In this document: positions 34,500-43,356 of the stretch, piece by piece
Position numbering within the stretch: position 1 is the first letter of the stretch
Layout: each line of letters starts with the position of its first letter
Source of the DNA: an uncultured Prevotellaceae bacterium
GTDB lineage: Bacteria > Bacteroidota > Bacteroidia > Bacteroidales > Bacteroidaceae
Direction: 5' to 3'
DNA length: 64,000 nt
Assembly: GCA_902771445.1 (NCBI GenBank)
Contig: CACXXD010000001.1
Location: 1 to 64,000, forward strand
The notes under the pieces: model-generated
Databases searched by the model: none
The model's input: only the letters and a program-made list of their open reading frames with translations
What the model was told of the DNA's origin: nothing
Program-made: the position numbers and the translations under genes

Positions 34500-35121
34500 G
34501 CTTCAGTGATATTTCGCTGATTTCTTTACGGAAGAACAGAATTAATAATGCAACACCGACCGTGATAGACGAGTCGGCAAAATTAAAGACTGGACTGAAG
34601 AAGATGAATTCTTCGCCCGCATAAAATGGGAACCAGTCGGGATACGTTGTGACGATAAGTGGAAAGTAGAACATATCGACCACCTTACCCATCAGGAATG
34701 GGGCATAACCCTCGCCAAACGGTAGGAAGCCAGCCACGGTATAAGAGGTTGAGGCATCGAAAACAAGCCCATAGAACATGCAGTCAATCAGATTGCCAAT
34801 CGCTCCGGCCAGAATCAGCGATAGGCACAACACGTAGCTGGTGCGTGCGTTTCGCTTTACCTGAAGCCAGAGGTAATAGCTCAGCAGGCCGATAGCACCG
34901 ACGCGGAAAAGCGACAACAACAACTTGGAACCCAGTTGCATGCCATAAGCCATGCCGTTATTCTCAATGAATGCGATATAGAACCAATTGGTCACATGAA
35001 TGCTCTCATGCAACGCCATGTGGGTCTTTACCCATATCTTAATGGCTTGGTCTATTAGGATGATGGCGGCAACCAAAATTGCCGCCAGTCTTCCTTTGGT
35101 TAGAATCTTACTCAATGTCAC
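34492..35121 (-). CDS. lspA: Prolipoprotein signal peptidase (signal peptidase II)
   Basis: Cuts signal peptides of lipid-modified prolipoproteins in the inner membrane. 209 residues with four membrane helices and the two catalytic Asp motifs GAIGNLID and FNFADSSI. The N-terminal DQAIKIWVK and FIENNGMAYG are typical. It is longer than the E. coli enzyme (164) because of an insert between the catalytic motifs, as usual in Bacteroidetes. It is coupled to the DksA-like gene upstream (4-base overlap) and the DUF4296 lipoprotein downstream. Confidence 0.94.
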   Translation of the reverse strand: MTLSKILTKGRLAAILVAAIILIDQAIKIWVKTHMALHESIHVTNWFYIAFIENNGMAYGMQLGSKLLLSLFRVGAIGLLSYYLWLQVKRNARTSYVLCLSLILAGAIGNLIDCMFYGLVFDASTSYTVAGFLPFGEGYAPFLMGKVVDMFYFPLIVTTYPDWFPFYAGEEFIFFSPVFNFADSSITVGVALLILFFRKEISEISLKRE

Positions 35122-35504
35122 TTTCTTTGTTTCTCAATTTGCTTCGACTCAACGCTAAGCGTAGCATGAGGAACAGCACGCAGGCGTTCTTTCGGTATCA
35201 GCTTTCCCGTCATGCGGTCAATACCATAGGTCTTGTTCTCAATTCGAACCAGTGCGGCTTTCAATCCTTGGATGAATTTCTGCTGTCGGGCAGCAAACTG
35301 TATAAGATCTTCTTTCGATTGTGTGGCACTCCCTTCCTCCAATGCTTTGTAGGTAGGCGAAGTGTCGTCAACGTCGTTAGAATCCTCATTCGTCAGAACT
35401 TTCATCATCTGATCGTAGTCACGCTTGGCTAATGCCAGTTTCTCGTTGATAATCTCACGGAACTCCTCGAGCTCCTCATCTGTGTAACGTGTTTTCTCGG
35501 CCAT
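35118..35504 (-). CDS. DksA/TraR-like protein without zinc cysteines
   Basis: 128 residues. Two long helices form the coiled coil of DksA-type RNA polymerase secondary-channel proteins (EEFREIINEKLALAKRDYDQ...SKEDLIQFAARQQKFIQGLK). The C-terminal part reads NKTYGIDRMTGKLIPKERL, then RAVPHAT. It matches the zinc-finger region, but the Cys residues expected around G-I-C are absent (D instead of C). It may regulate transcription without zinc. It ends the ileS transcript side by a six-base gap after ileS. Confidence 0.85.
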   Translation of the reverse strand: MAEKTRYTDEELEEFREIINEKLALAKRDYDQMMKVLTNEDSNDVDDTSPTYKALEEGSATQSKEDLIQFAARQQKFIQGLKAALVRIENKTYGIDRMTGKLIPKERLRAVPHATLSVESKQIEKQRK

Positions 35505-35509
35505 AAGTC

Positions 35510-38500
35510 TTAGGATTTAGCTATTTTGATATGTAAGTTAAAGTCGTCGAATTCCACCTCCTGACCGTCATTGGGCTGCATACGGATTGCATCGGCCAGC
35601 ACCTGACGGCTCACATAGTCGCCGAATGAGCTGATGGCATTCACCGAAGCATCGCTCGGCTCTATTTCCACGGTGATACGGTCGGTTATTTCGAGTCCGC
35701 TCTTCTTGCGCAGGTTCTGTATGCGGTTCACAAGCTCACGAGCCATGCCCTCGTTGCGTAGTTCGTCGGTCAGGGTGATGTCGAGCGCAACGGTCAGGTT
35801 GCCTTCATTGCCAACCAGCCAGCCGGGAATGTCCTCGCTGATAATATCTACATCGGAGGCTTCGACAGTCAGTGTCTGCCCCTCCACATCGATGTTGATA
35901 GTACCCTGATCCTCCAGTTCTGTGATTTGCTCCTGAGACAAAGCGGTCATTGCGGCAGCCACGCCTTTCATGAGTTTGCCAAACTTCTTGCCCATTGTGC
36001 GGAAGTTGCACTTCACCTTCTTAACCAAGATGCCTGCGCCCTCGACAAACTTCACGTCCTTAACGTTCACCTCTTGCAAGAAAATTGTCTTAACGCTCTC
36101 AATATCTGCACGTTGAGCCGCATCTACTGGAGGAATCATTAAAGTCTGAAGTGGCTGCTTCACCTTGATGCCTTCTTTACGGCGTAATGCCAGAACGATA
36201 GTCGTAATGCGCTGAGCTATCTCCATCCGCTTCTCAAGATCGGCATCGACCAAAGTCATATCGGCTACAGGGAACTTCTCCAAATGAACCGAATCGAGCT
36301 GGCCGTTCAAGTCACAATAGATGCGGTCAGCAAAGAATGGAGCAAACGGAGCAAGCAATTTGGCCACAGTCATGAGGCATTCATACAAGGTCTGATAAGC
36401 GGCCAGTTTGTCGGCATCCATTTCCTTGCCCCAGAAGCGTTTCTTGTTCAAGCGCACATACCAGTTGGAAAGATCCTCGTCAACAAACTTGTCTATCAGT
36501 CTGCCAGCACGGGTCGGATCGAAGTTGTTCAGTTCCGTTTCAACTCCCTTTACGAGTGAGTTGAGGCATGACAGAATCCAGCGGTCAAACTCAGGTCGCT
36601 CAGCTACGGGAATCTGTGCTACTGAAGGACTGAACTCGTCTACATTCGCATACATGGCGAAGAGCGAGTAGGTATTGTAAAGTGTGCCGAAGAACTTGCG
36701 GCTTACCTCTGCCACACCCTCTGGGTCGAACTTCAGGTTGTCCCAAGGCTCGGAGTTGGTCATCATGTAGAAGCGCACGGCATCGGAGCCATACTTGTCA
36801 ATCATCTCAAACGGATTGACCACATTGCCCACGTGCTTCGACATCTTGTTGCCTTTGGCATCGAGCACGAGACCTGTGGAAATGACATTCTTGAAGGCCA
36901 CCGAGTCGAAAATCATCGTTGCGATAGCATGGAGTGTGAAGAACCAGCCACGTGTCTGGTCGACACCCTCGTTGATGAAGTCTGCTGGATATGCTAATTT
37001 GTTGTCAATCAGCTCCTTATTCTCAAATGGATAATGTATTTGTGCATAGGGCATTGAACCAGAATCAAACCACACGTCAATCAAATCGCTCTCGCGTTTC
37101 ATTGGCTTGCCCGAATCGCTCACCAGCAAGATGTAGTCAACGTATGGGCGGTGCATGTCAATCCGGTCGTAGTTCTCCTGCGAATAGTCGCCGGGTACAA
37201 AGCCTTTATCCTTCAATGGGTTCGATGACATCACACCTGCGGCCACGGCCTTCTCAATCTCGTTGTAGAGTTCTTCCAGGCTACCGATGCACTTTTCCTC
37301 GCCTTCCTCGCTACGCCAGATGGGCAATGGCGTACCCCAGAAGCGTGAGCGCGACAAGTTCCAGTCGTTCAGGTTATCCAGCCAGTTTCCGAAACGGCCC
37401 GAACCAGTTGACTCTGGCTGCCAGTTGATGGTCTTATTGAGTTCACTCATACGCTCTTTCATTGATGAGCTCTTGATGAACCATGAGTCGAGTGGATAGT
37501 AGAGTACGGGCTTGTCGGTACGCCAGCAGTGAGGATAGTTGTGCACGTGCTTCTCTATCTTGAACACTTTGCCCTCAGCCTTGAGGTCCATGCAGATAGA
37601 GATGTCGAGCGTCTCGTCTTTATCAGTCAGTGTCTCGTCGTAGGCATTCTTTACATATCTGCCTGCATAGCGTCCCCACTGTTCAACGTCGACATATTTT
37701 GCAACGAAGTCGGCATCCAAGTCTTCGAGAAGGAAATACTTGCCCTGCAAGTCGACCACAGGACGTTCGGCACCCTTCTTGTCGATGAGTACAATAGGAC
37801 AGATGCCTGCCTTCTTTGCAACGAAAGCATCGTCGGCACCAAAGTTAGGTGCAATATGCACGATACCGGCACCGTCTTCGGTGGTCACATAGTCACCGGG
37901 AATCACTCTGAATGCATCGCCCATAGGCTTGATCATGGGCAGCAACTGCTCATACTCCATGCCGACAAGTTCAGTTCCGGTGTAATGACCTACCACACGA
38001 TAGGGCAGGAACTTGCCGCCTTTCTTGAATTCAGGCAGTTCACCACCATCTGTAATCTCAGCTGCTGTATCGAAATAGGCTGGTACGCGAGCCTCTGCCA
38101 TCACAACCGTGATTTTTTCGGCAGAATAGGGATTGTAGGTTTGCAAAGCTACGTATTCAATCTTCGGTCCTACGCATAGGGCGGTGTTGGCCGCGAGGGT
38201 CCAGGGGGTGGTGGTCCATGCCATGAAATAAGGTGTACCCCAAGCAGCCATTTCCGGTTTCGGGTTCTTCATCTTGAAGAGAGCCGTACAGGTGGTGTCT
38301 TTCACGTCACGATAGCAACCAGGCTGGTTCAGTTCGTGCGAAGAAAGACCTGTTCCGGCAGCAGGCGAATAAGGCTGAATGGTGTATCCCTTGTAGAGCA
38401 ATCCTTTGTTATAGAACTGCTTGAGGAGATACCAAAGGGTCTCAATATACTTATTGTCGTAAGTGATATATGGATGGTCGAGGTCGACGAAATAGCCCAT

Positions 38501-38932
38501 ACGCTCAGTCAGCTCACGCCATTCCGCGGTGAACTTCATCACGTTTTCGCGACATTTGCGGTTGTAGTCTTCCGTCGAAATATATTTCTCACTCTCCTTG
38601 TTATCTATATCTGCTTTTGTGATGCCCAGTTCTTTTTCCACACCCAACTCGACAGGCAGTCCATGAGTATCCCATCCGGCTTTGCGTTTCACCTGGAATC
38701 CCTGCATGGTCTTGTAGCGGTTGAAGGTATCTTTGATAGAACGAGCGAGCACATGGTGAATGCCGGGATGGCCGTTAGCCGAAGGAGGTCCTTCGAAGAA
38801 TACAAACTGAGGACAACCCTCGCGCTCGTCAATTGAACGGTGGAAGATGTCTTCTTTCATCCACTTTTCAAGAATTTCGTTGTTCACCTGTGTCAGGTTC
38901 AAGCCATTATGCTCTACAAATCTCTTAGCCAT
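35510..38932 (-). CDS. ileS: Isoleucine-tRNA ligase
   Basis: Charges tRNA-Ile with isoleucine. I start at 38932 (MAKRFVEHNGLNL), giving 1140 residues, since the 16 codons before it cover a hairpin in the leader. The class I motifs are HPGIHH (HIGH) in SANGHPGIHHVLARS and KMSKH (KMSKS) in GNKMSKHVGN. The editing domain includes TTPWTLAANTALCV. A C-terminal domain of the long 'eukaryote-like' IleRS type is present, with no zinc-knuckle Cys cluster at the end. This type is often less sensitive to mupirocin (family knowledge; not tested here). Confidence 0.95.
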   Translation of the reverse strand: MAKRFVEHNGLNLTQVNNEILEKWMKEDIFHRSIDEREGCPQFVFFEGPPSANGHPGIHHVLARSIKDTFNRYKTMQGFQVKRKAGWDTHGLPVELGVEKELGITKADIDNKESEKYISTEDYNRKCRENVMKFTAEWRELTERMGYFVDLDHPYITYDNKYIETLWYLLKQFYNKGLLYKGYTIQPYSPAAGTGLSSHELNQPGCYRDVKDTTCTALFKMKNPKPEMAAWGTPYFMAWTTTPWTLAANTALCVGPKIEYVALQTYNPYSAEKITVVMAEARVPAYFDTAAEITDGGELPEFKKGGKFLPYRVVGHYTGTELVGMEYEQLLPMIKPMGDAFRVIPGDYVTTEDGAGIVHIAPNFGADDAFVAKKAGICPIVLIDKKGAERPVVDLQGKYFLLEDLDADFVAKYVDVEQWGRYAGRYVKNAYDETLTDKDETLDISICMDLKAEGKVFKIEKHVHNYPHCWRTDKPVLYYPLDSWFIKSSSMKERMSELNKTINWQPESTGSGRFGNWLDNLNDWNLSRSRFWGTPLPIWRSEEGEEKCIGSLEELYNEIEKAVAAGVMSSNPLKDKGFVPGDYSQENYDRIDMHRPYVDYILLVSDSGKPMKRESDLIDVWFDSGSMPYAQIHYPFENKELIDNKLAYPADFINEGVDQTRGWFFTLHAIATMIFDSVAFKNVISTGLVLDAKGNKMSKHVGNVVNPFEMIDKYGSDAVRFYMMTNSEPWDNLKFDPEGVAEVSRKFFGTLYNTYSLFAMYANVDEFSPSVAQIPVAERPEFDRWILSCLNSLVKGVETELNNFDPTRAGRLIDKFVDEDLSNWYVRLNKKRFWGKEMDADKLAAYQTLYECLMTVAKLLAPFAPFFADRIYCDLNGQLDSVHLEKFPVADMTLVDADLEKRMEIAQRITTIVLALRRKEGIKVKQPLQTLMIPPVDAAQRADIESVKTIFLQEVNVKDVKFVEGAGILVKKVKCNFRTMGKKFGKLMKGVAAAMTALSQEQITELEDQGTINIDVEGQTLTVEASDVDIISEDIPGWLVGNEGNLTVALDITLTDELRNEGMARELVNRIQNLRKKSGLEITDRITVEIEPSDASVNAISSFGDYVSRQVLADAIRMQPNDGQEVEFDDFNLHIKIAKS

Positions 38933-38963
38933 TTGTTTTTTGCTCCCAAGCCCGGGGAGTGGG

Positions 38964-39023
38964 GTCTGAACAAGCGACATCAGCCCTGATTTATTCTACA
39001 ATGAAGTCTGCGCTTGTTCAGAC
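38964..39023. repeat. 13-bp inverted repeat in the ileS leader, family copy 1
   Basis: GTCTGAACAAGCG (38964-38976) pairs perfectly with CGCTTGTTCAGAC (39011-39023). The loop and stem resemble the element at 57131-57195 before lpxC-fabZ; shared blocks are ATCA(G/A)CCC and ATGAAAGTCTGC-like sequence. The region 39024-39263 otherwise holds the ileS promoter and the pgm terminator. Confidence 0.7.
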
Positions 39024-39095
39024 TCCTTCCGTCTCTGTCCTTCCGTTTTATTGATTGTATTGTCAGTAATTACAGAGTCCTTTATTTTTAGGTTG

Positions 39096-39127
39096 CAAAG
39101 GTAGAAAAAAATCCCCATGTTACCAAA
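39096..39127 (-). promoter_or_regulatory. Promoter of ileS
   Basis: On the minus strand TTTG (39127-39124), 20 bases, TACCTTTG (39103-39096). The leader to the ATG is about 160 bases and contains the inverted repeat. Confidence 0.75.
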
Positions 39128-39207
39128 CGATTAAATATATTTTAGATTTTGTCCTAAAAGAGACCATTCTTTCGGGAACTTTTATTATAAAATAAGGTGA
39201 CGGCATG

Positions 39208-39247
39208 AAAAAACAGGAAGACAACATTGCTGTTCTCTTCCTGTTTT
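39208..39247 (-). terminator. Rho-independent terminator of the phosphohexomutase gene
   Basis: AAAACAGGAAGA (39210-39221) pairs with TCTTCCTGTTTT (39236-39247). On the minus strand a six-base T-run follows, 17 bases beyond the stop codon. Confidence 0.8.
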
Positions 39248-39263
39248 GTGAAAAATGGAAATC

Positions 39264-41009
39264 TTAGAGGTTCAGGCTCTTCTTGATAGCCTCGATCTTC
39301 TCTTCGGCTGCCTTTGTGCAACGCTCATAGCATCCAGCACACTTGAAGCTGTTGTCCTTGATTTCGCAATAGAACTTAATCTTAGGCTCTGTGCCAGAAG
39401 GACGAACGCTGATCTTGATGCCGTCCTCGGTGAACCACTGTAGCACGTTCGAAGTAGCGGGCATGTCGAGCTTCTCCTTGGTACCGTCGGCTTTGGTTGC
39501 CTCCAGGGTCTGGTAGTCCTTCCACAGGCAAATCTTCGAGCCGCCCAGTTCCTTCGGTGGGTTGGCGCGGAAGTCGGCCATCATCTTCTTGATCTCGTCG
39601 GCACCACTCTTGCCAGGCTTCACCACATTGATAGTGGTCTCCTTCGAGAAACCATATTCTGCGTAGATGTTCATCAGCAGATCGTAGAGTGTCATGCCAT
39701 TGTCCTTTGCCCAGGCTGCAATCTCGCAGATGAGGCAGATAGAAGCGGGTGAATCCTTGTCGCGCACCTTGTCAAATGGCAGGAAGCCGAACGACTCCTC
39801 ACCGCCGCCGATGTACTTCTTCTTGCCCTCGTTGACGCGGATGCGATAGGCAATCCACTTGAAGCCCGTGTACTCATCGTAGATTTCCACACCGTTCTTC
39901 TTGGCGATGGCAGCAATCATCTCACTGGTTACGATGGTCTTCACCATGAACTCATTGCCTTTCAGCTGACCCAGCTTTTTCTTGTTTGTGATGATGTACC
40001 AAGAGAACATCATGGCGGTCTGGTTACCGTTCAGAATCTCCCATTCACCCTTGTCGTTGCGGCAAACGATGGCCAGACGGTCGGCATCGGGGTCGGAGGC
40101 AATCACCAGGTCGGCATTCAGCTTCGTACCCAGCTTCATGCCCAGTGTCATAGCTTCGGGATTCTCGGGGTTGGGGCTGACCACGGTGGGGAAGTTGCCA
40201 TCGATTACCATCTGCTCACGAACGACGTGGATGTTCTGGAAGCCCCATGAGCGCAGAGCCTCGGGAATGATGACGCGGCCAGTGCCGTGCATGGGTGAGT
40301 AGACGATGTTCAGATCCTTCTGGCGCAAGATGACGTCCTGGTCGACCATAGCTTCCTTGACGGCCTGCAGGTAGTCCCAGTCCATTTCGCCACCGATAAT
40401 CTCGATGAGGTCATAGTTGGGCTCAAACTTCACGTCTTCGATCTGCACCTTGTTCACCTCGTCGATGATGCCCTTGTCGTGTGGTGAGAGCACCTGTGCA
40501 CCGTCGTCCCAGTAGGCCTTGTAGCCGTTGTACTCGCGGGGGTTGTGCGAAGCGGTGACGTTGACACCAGCCTGGCAACCCAGTTGACGGATGGCAAATG
40601 AAATCTCCGGGGTGGGGCGGAGGCTCTCGAACAGATACACCTTGATGCCGTTGGCCGAGAAGATGGCGGCAACGGTCTCAGCAAACATGCGACCATTGTT
40701 GCGGTTGTCATGCCCAACAACCACAGAGCACTGCTTGCCGGGGAATGCTTTCAGAATGTAGTTGGCAAAGCCCTGTGTGGCCATGCCTACAATGTATTTG
40801 TTCATGCGGTTGGTTCCGGCACCCATGATGCCACGCAGGCCACCCGTACCGAACTCCAGATTCTGATAGAAGGCATCGACGAGGGCGGTCTTGTCCTCGT
40901 TGTCGAGCATAGCTTGTACTTCTTTGCGAATCTCCTCGTCGAAGGCTGGAGCGAGCCACTGCTTAGCCCGTGCCTCGCACTGAGCTATAAGCTGAGCATT
41001 ATTTTCCAT
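39264..41009 (-). CDS. Phosphoglucomutase/phosphomannomutase (alpha-D-phosphohexomutase)
   Basis: Interconverts hexose-1- and -6-phosphates for glycogen, cell wall and surface sugar synthesis. 581 residues, the long form common in Bacteroidetes. The active-site serine is in TASHNPREYNG, metal binding is SDPDADRLAI, sugar specificity is GGGEESFG, and phosphate binding is VRPSGTEPKIKFY. Which sugar it prefers (glucose, mannose or ribose phosphates) cannot be read. It is monocistronic, with its own promoter and terminator. Confidence 0.92.
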   Translation of the reverse strand: MENNAQLIAQCEARAKQWLAPAFDEEIRKEVQAMLDNEDKTALVDAFYQNLEFGTGGLRGIMGAGTNRMNKYIVGMATQGFANYILKAFPGKQCSVVVGHDNRNNGRMFAETVAAIFSANGIKVYLFESLRPTPEISFAIRQLGCQAGVNVTASHNPREYNGYKAYWDDGAQVLSPHDKGIIDEVNKVQIEDVKFEPNYDLIEIIGGEMDWDYLQAVKEAMVDQDVILRQKDLNIVYSPMHGTGRVIIPEALRSWGFQNIHVVREQMVIDGNFPTVVSPNPENPEAMTLGMKLGTKLNADLVIASDPDADRLAIVCRNDKGEWEILNGNQTAMMFSWYIITNKKKLGQLKGNEFMVKTIVTSEMIAAIAKKNGVEIYDEYTGFKWIAYRIRVNEGKKKYIGGGEESFGFLPFDKVRDKDSPASICLICEIAAWAKDNGMTLYDLLMNIYAEYGFSKETTINVVKPGKSGADEIKKMMADFRANPPKELGGSKICLWKDYQTLEATKADGTKEKLDMPATSNVLQWFTEDGIKISVRPSGTEPKIKFYCEIKDNSFKCAGCYERCTKAAEEKIEAIKKSLNL

Positions 41010-41062
41010 ATTTTTCTGTTGTTTAAAAGGTTTTAGATTTTGTCGATATTGTTACTGATTGA

Positions 41063-41094
41063 CAAAGATACTAAATATTATGGAAAAAAACAAT
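41063..41094 (-). promoter_or_regulatory. Promoter of the phosphohexomutase gene
   Basis: On the minus strand ATTG (41094-41091), 20 bases, TATCTTTG (41070-41063); one mismatch in the -33 box. Confidence 0.6.
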
Positions 41095-41128
41095 GACTTA
41101 TGCTGTTTTTTTATTTTTTTAGCAGTTT

Positions 41129-42121
41129 TTACTTCGAGTTAGTCTCTACAGAGCTGTTCATTTGCGAGAGTGCCATGAAAGTGGACAACTCTTGTGGGCT
41201 GAATTCTTTTTCGATGATGCCGAGTCCATCGGGCAGTTGCTTGAGAAACAACAAGCATAGTTGGGCTACAAAGCTACACGAAAGATAGAGTGGGACGGCC
41301 TCTTCACCTTGGTTGTTGTTCGATTGCTCCTGATACTGGCACAATCCGTCGTAGACGGGGTGACTGTGCATTGACAGATAGCGGTATTGAAGTGCCATGA
41401 GTATTCCGTCATCCGTTTCGTGGTACAGGTATTTCCATGCCTGCGAGAACGACAAGCGGTTGACACTATATTTTTCGTTTTGCCGAATGAACTCTATGCT
41501 ACCGGTCTGGGTCGACTTGTTGTTCAGCAGGTCGTTGAGTTCTTTGTGGCAGAGCATGCCGATGCGCGTTGAAAGAATCTCCTTCTTCAGTTCCTTGATC
41601 TCCTGTCGTGCTTCTTTGGTCTCATCCTTGATCAGCTGACTATCGCCCGGATTGATGCCAATCTTGTTCTTCTTGCTATTGATGAGCCAGTATTTCCATA
41701 CGATTTCAGCTTCTTCTATGCTTTTGGGATGCTCAAAGAGGAAGTAGAACATGGCCAGATGTTCGTAGACGGAGCGGGTGAGTGTCATCGTGCGATATTC
41801 TTCATGCAGATGAAACGTCTCGCCTCTGTAGCGGTAGACGATGCCTTCGGTTGTCAGTTTATGGTTGCACAGATGGGTTGAGGTGGCTCGTTGCAAGAAG
41901 GCATGTGCGATGGAGATGCGCTCATACTTCAGCAGTTCCTGATAGTCGACGATGGTGTGGCATATAACATGAGTGGCAACTTTCATGACGAGTTCCGACA
42001 TCTTGATGGCCACATGCGTGCGTCTCTTTGGCGACAGCCTGTCGTCAAAGGGAGCAGCAATGAGTGTCTTGTCTAATGGTTCCATGACTTTAGTTTTCGT
42101 CGTCTGTGTGTTGAGTGTCAA
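41129..42121 (-). CDS. DUF5677-like protein of unknown function
   Basis: 330 residues; the ATG at 42085 (MEPLDKTLIAAPF) is an equally possible start. The protein is almost entirely helical, with HLAMFYFLFEHPKSIEEAEI, a charged coiled stretch (DETKEARQEIKELKKEIL) and SMHSHPVYDGL. That Ser-x-His-Ser-His pattern and the layout resemble DUF5677 proteins, but I am not certain. No signal peptide is seen. It starts 10 bases after the TPR gene upstream, so it is the third gene of that transcript. Confidence 0.65.
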   Translation of the reverse strand: MTLNTQTTKTKVMEPLDKTLIAAPFDDRLSPKRRTHVAIKMSELVMKVATHVICHTIVDYQELLKYERISIAHAFLQRATSTHLCNHKLTTEGIVYRYRGETFHLHEEYRTMTLTRSVYEHLAMFYFLFEHPKSIEEAEIVWKYWLINSKKNKIGINPGDSQLIKDETKEARQEIKELKKEILSTRIGMLCHKELNDLLNNKSTQTGSIEFIRQNEKYSVNRLSFSQAWKYLYHETDDGILMALQYRYLSMHSHPVYDGLCQYQEQSNNNQGEEAVPLYLSCSFVAQLCLLFLKQLPDGLGIIEKEFSPQELSTFMALSQMNSSVETNSK

Positions 42122-42130
42122 TGGCTTCTG

Positions 42131-43324
42131 CTATTTCAGCAATCGGTCTATTTCGTCGAACTGCTTGCCCATGTTCAGGTTCAGATAGATTCGGTAGAGC
42201 GCTGGCCCCCACTTCTCTTTCTGGTTGGGCATGAGCTGCCTGTATCGTTCCATATAGGGGCGTGCCTTCTGGTAGAGCTGGCGCAACTGCTTCTTGTTCT
42301 TTCGCTCGTCAAGTCGCAGGGCGATGTTCAGGTAGCCCGTGCCTGCATTGAAGTGTGCCTCGGCCAGGTTGGGGTTGATGGCAATGATCTGCTCGCTCAC
42401 CTTGATGCTCTCGCCATAGCGCTCCAGTCGGAACAACATGGTCGACTTGGCAAAGAGATAGAGCGTGCAGGTGTCGCAGACGGCAATGGCCGAGTCGGCG
42501 GCTGCCAGTGCTTTGTCGTATTCTCCGCGCTGACTATAGGCATCCATCAGTCTTGGAAAGAAATAGGTGAAAGTGGGAAACCTGCGGAATCCTTCTTCGA
42601 GTGTTTTCAGATAGAGTTCCTGGTCGTTCAGCCAGCGGCGTGCCTCAGCGATGTATTGCAACGTGAAGTTGGCCTTTGCCGAATCGCATAGTGCCAGTTT
42701 GCGATGGCGAAGCGTTAGCACGGCATTTTGCATTCTGTATCCGCAGAACGTAGCCCAATAGGCGGCTTCGGGCATGCGCGTGTCAAGCGAGTCGTAGCGA
42801 TAGGTCGAGAACAGAGGCTGACGACTACAGTCGATGTAGAACTCGAAATAGTCGAAGGCTTTCTGCATCTCGCCTTTGCGCAGATGATAGGTGCCGGCAT
42901 TGAACAGGTTGGGCCGATAGGCATGTAGCAGCTCGGCATGCTTCTTTCTGTATTCAATGTCTACACGGCCCTTTTCATTAGGGCGCATTTCGATAGAGTC
43001 GAGCGTCTCAAGGATGGTAAACATGCGTTTGTTGAGCTCGAAGAATTTGGCCGTGTCCTGTTTCTGTTTCAGGTAGAGCCGTTCGTTGGCTTGCAGATAG
43101 AGCCCTTTTACGGCATCGAAACGTGTCAGGTAGATTTTCTTGTTGGTCTTGTTCTTCGGCTCTTTCAGCAGGCGGACCATCATTTGCTCAGCCTGCTCCA
43201 GTTCTTTTTCCTTGCCGCTCTTAATGTAAGACCGTGCCTGATTGAGCTCCTTTTTCTGAGCCCACGTCAGACACGGTGTTATCATTAGTAAGAGTAGCAA
43301 AGCAGTTGTTAGTTGCTTTGTCAT
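42131..43324 (-). CDS. Exported TPR-repeat protein (paralogue of the gene upstream)
   Basis: 397 residues with a signal peptide (MTKQLTTALLLLLMITPCLT, cut before QKKEL). The mature part is a chain of helix pairs of TPR type. Its end (ARPYMERYRQLMPNQKEKWG, then PALYRIYLNLN) is clearly related to the end of the neighbouring protein (LTYMERAKELDPDSEKVKWA, then YPLYQIYYAL), so the two arose by duplication. Likely periplasmic scaffold; partner unknown. Confidence 0.8.
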   Translation of the reverse strand: MTKQLTTALLLLLMITPCLTWAQKKELNQARSYIKSGKEKELEQAEQMMVRLLKEPKNKTNKKIYLTRFDAVKGLYLQANERLYLKQKQDTAKFFELNKRMFTILETLDSIEMRPNEKGRVDIEYRKKHAELLHAYRPNLFNAGTYHLRKGEMQKAFDYFEFYIDCSRQPLFSTYRYDSLDTRMPEAAYWATFCGYRMQNAVLTLRHRKLALCDSAKANFTLQYIAEARRWLNDQELYLKTLEEGFRRFPTFTYFFPRLMDAYSQRGEYDKALAAADSAIAVCDTCTLYLFAKSTMLFRLERYGESIKVSEQIIAINPNLAEAHFNAGTGYLNIALRLDERKNKKQLRQLYQKARPYMERYRQLMPNQKEKWGPALYRIYLNLNMGKQFDEIDRLLK

Positions 43325-43356
43325 TTAAGATTAATTGTGAATTTCTTCGTTTCTAT

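Noticed and set aside
38933..39095. Possible T-box riboswitch in the ileS leader
   Set aside because: No T-box or specifier-loop pattern is visible; the leader holds a simple inverted repeat that also occurs at 57.1 kb.
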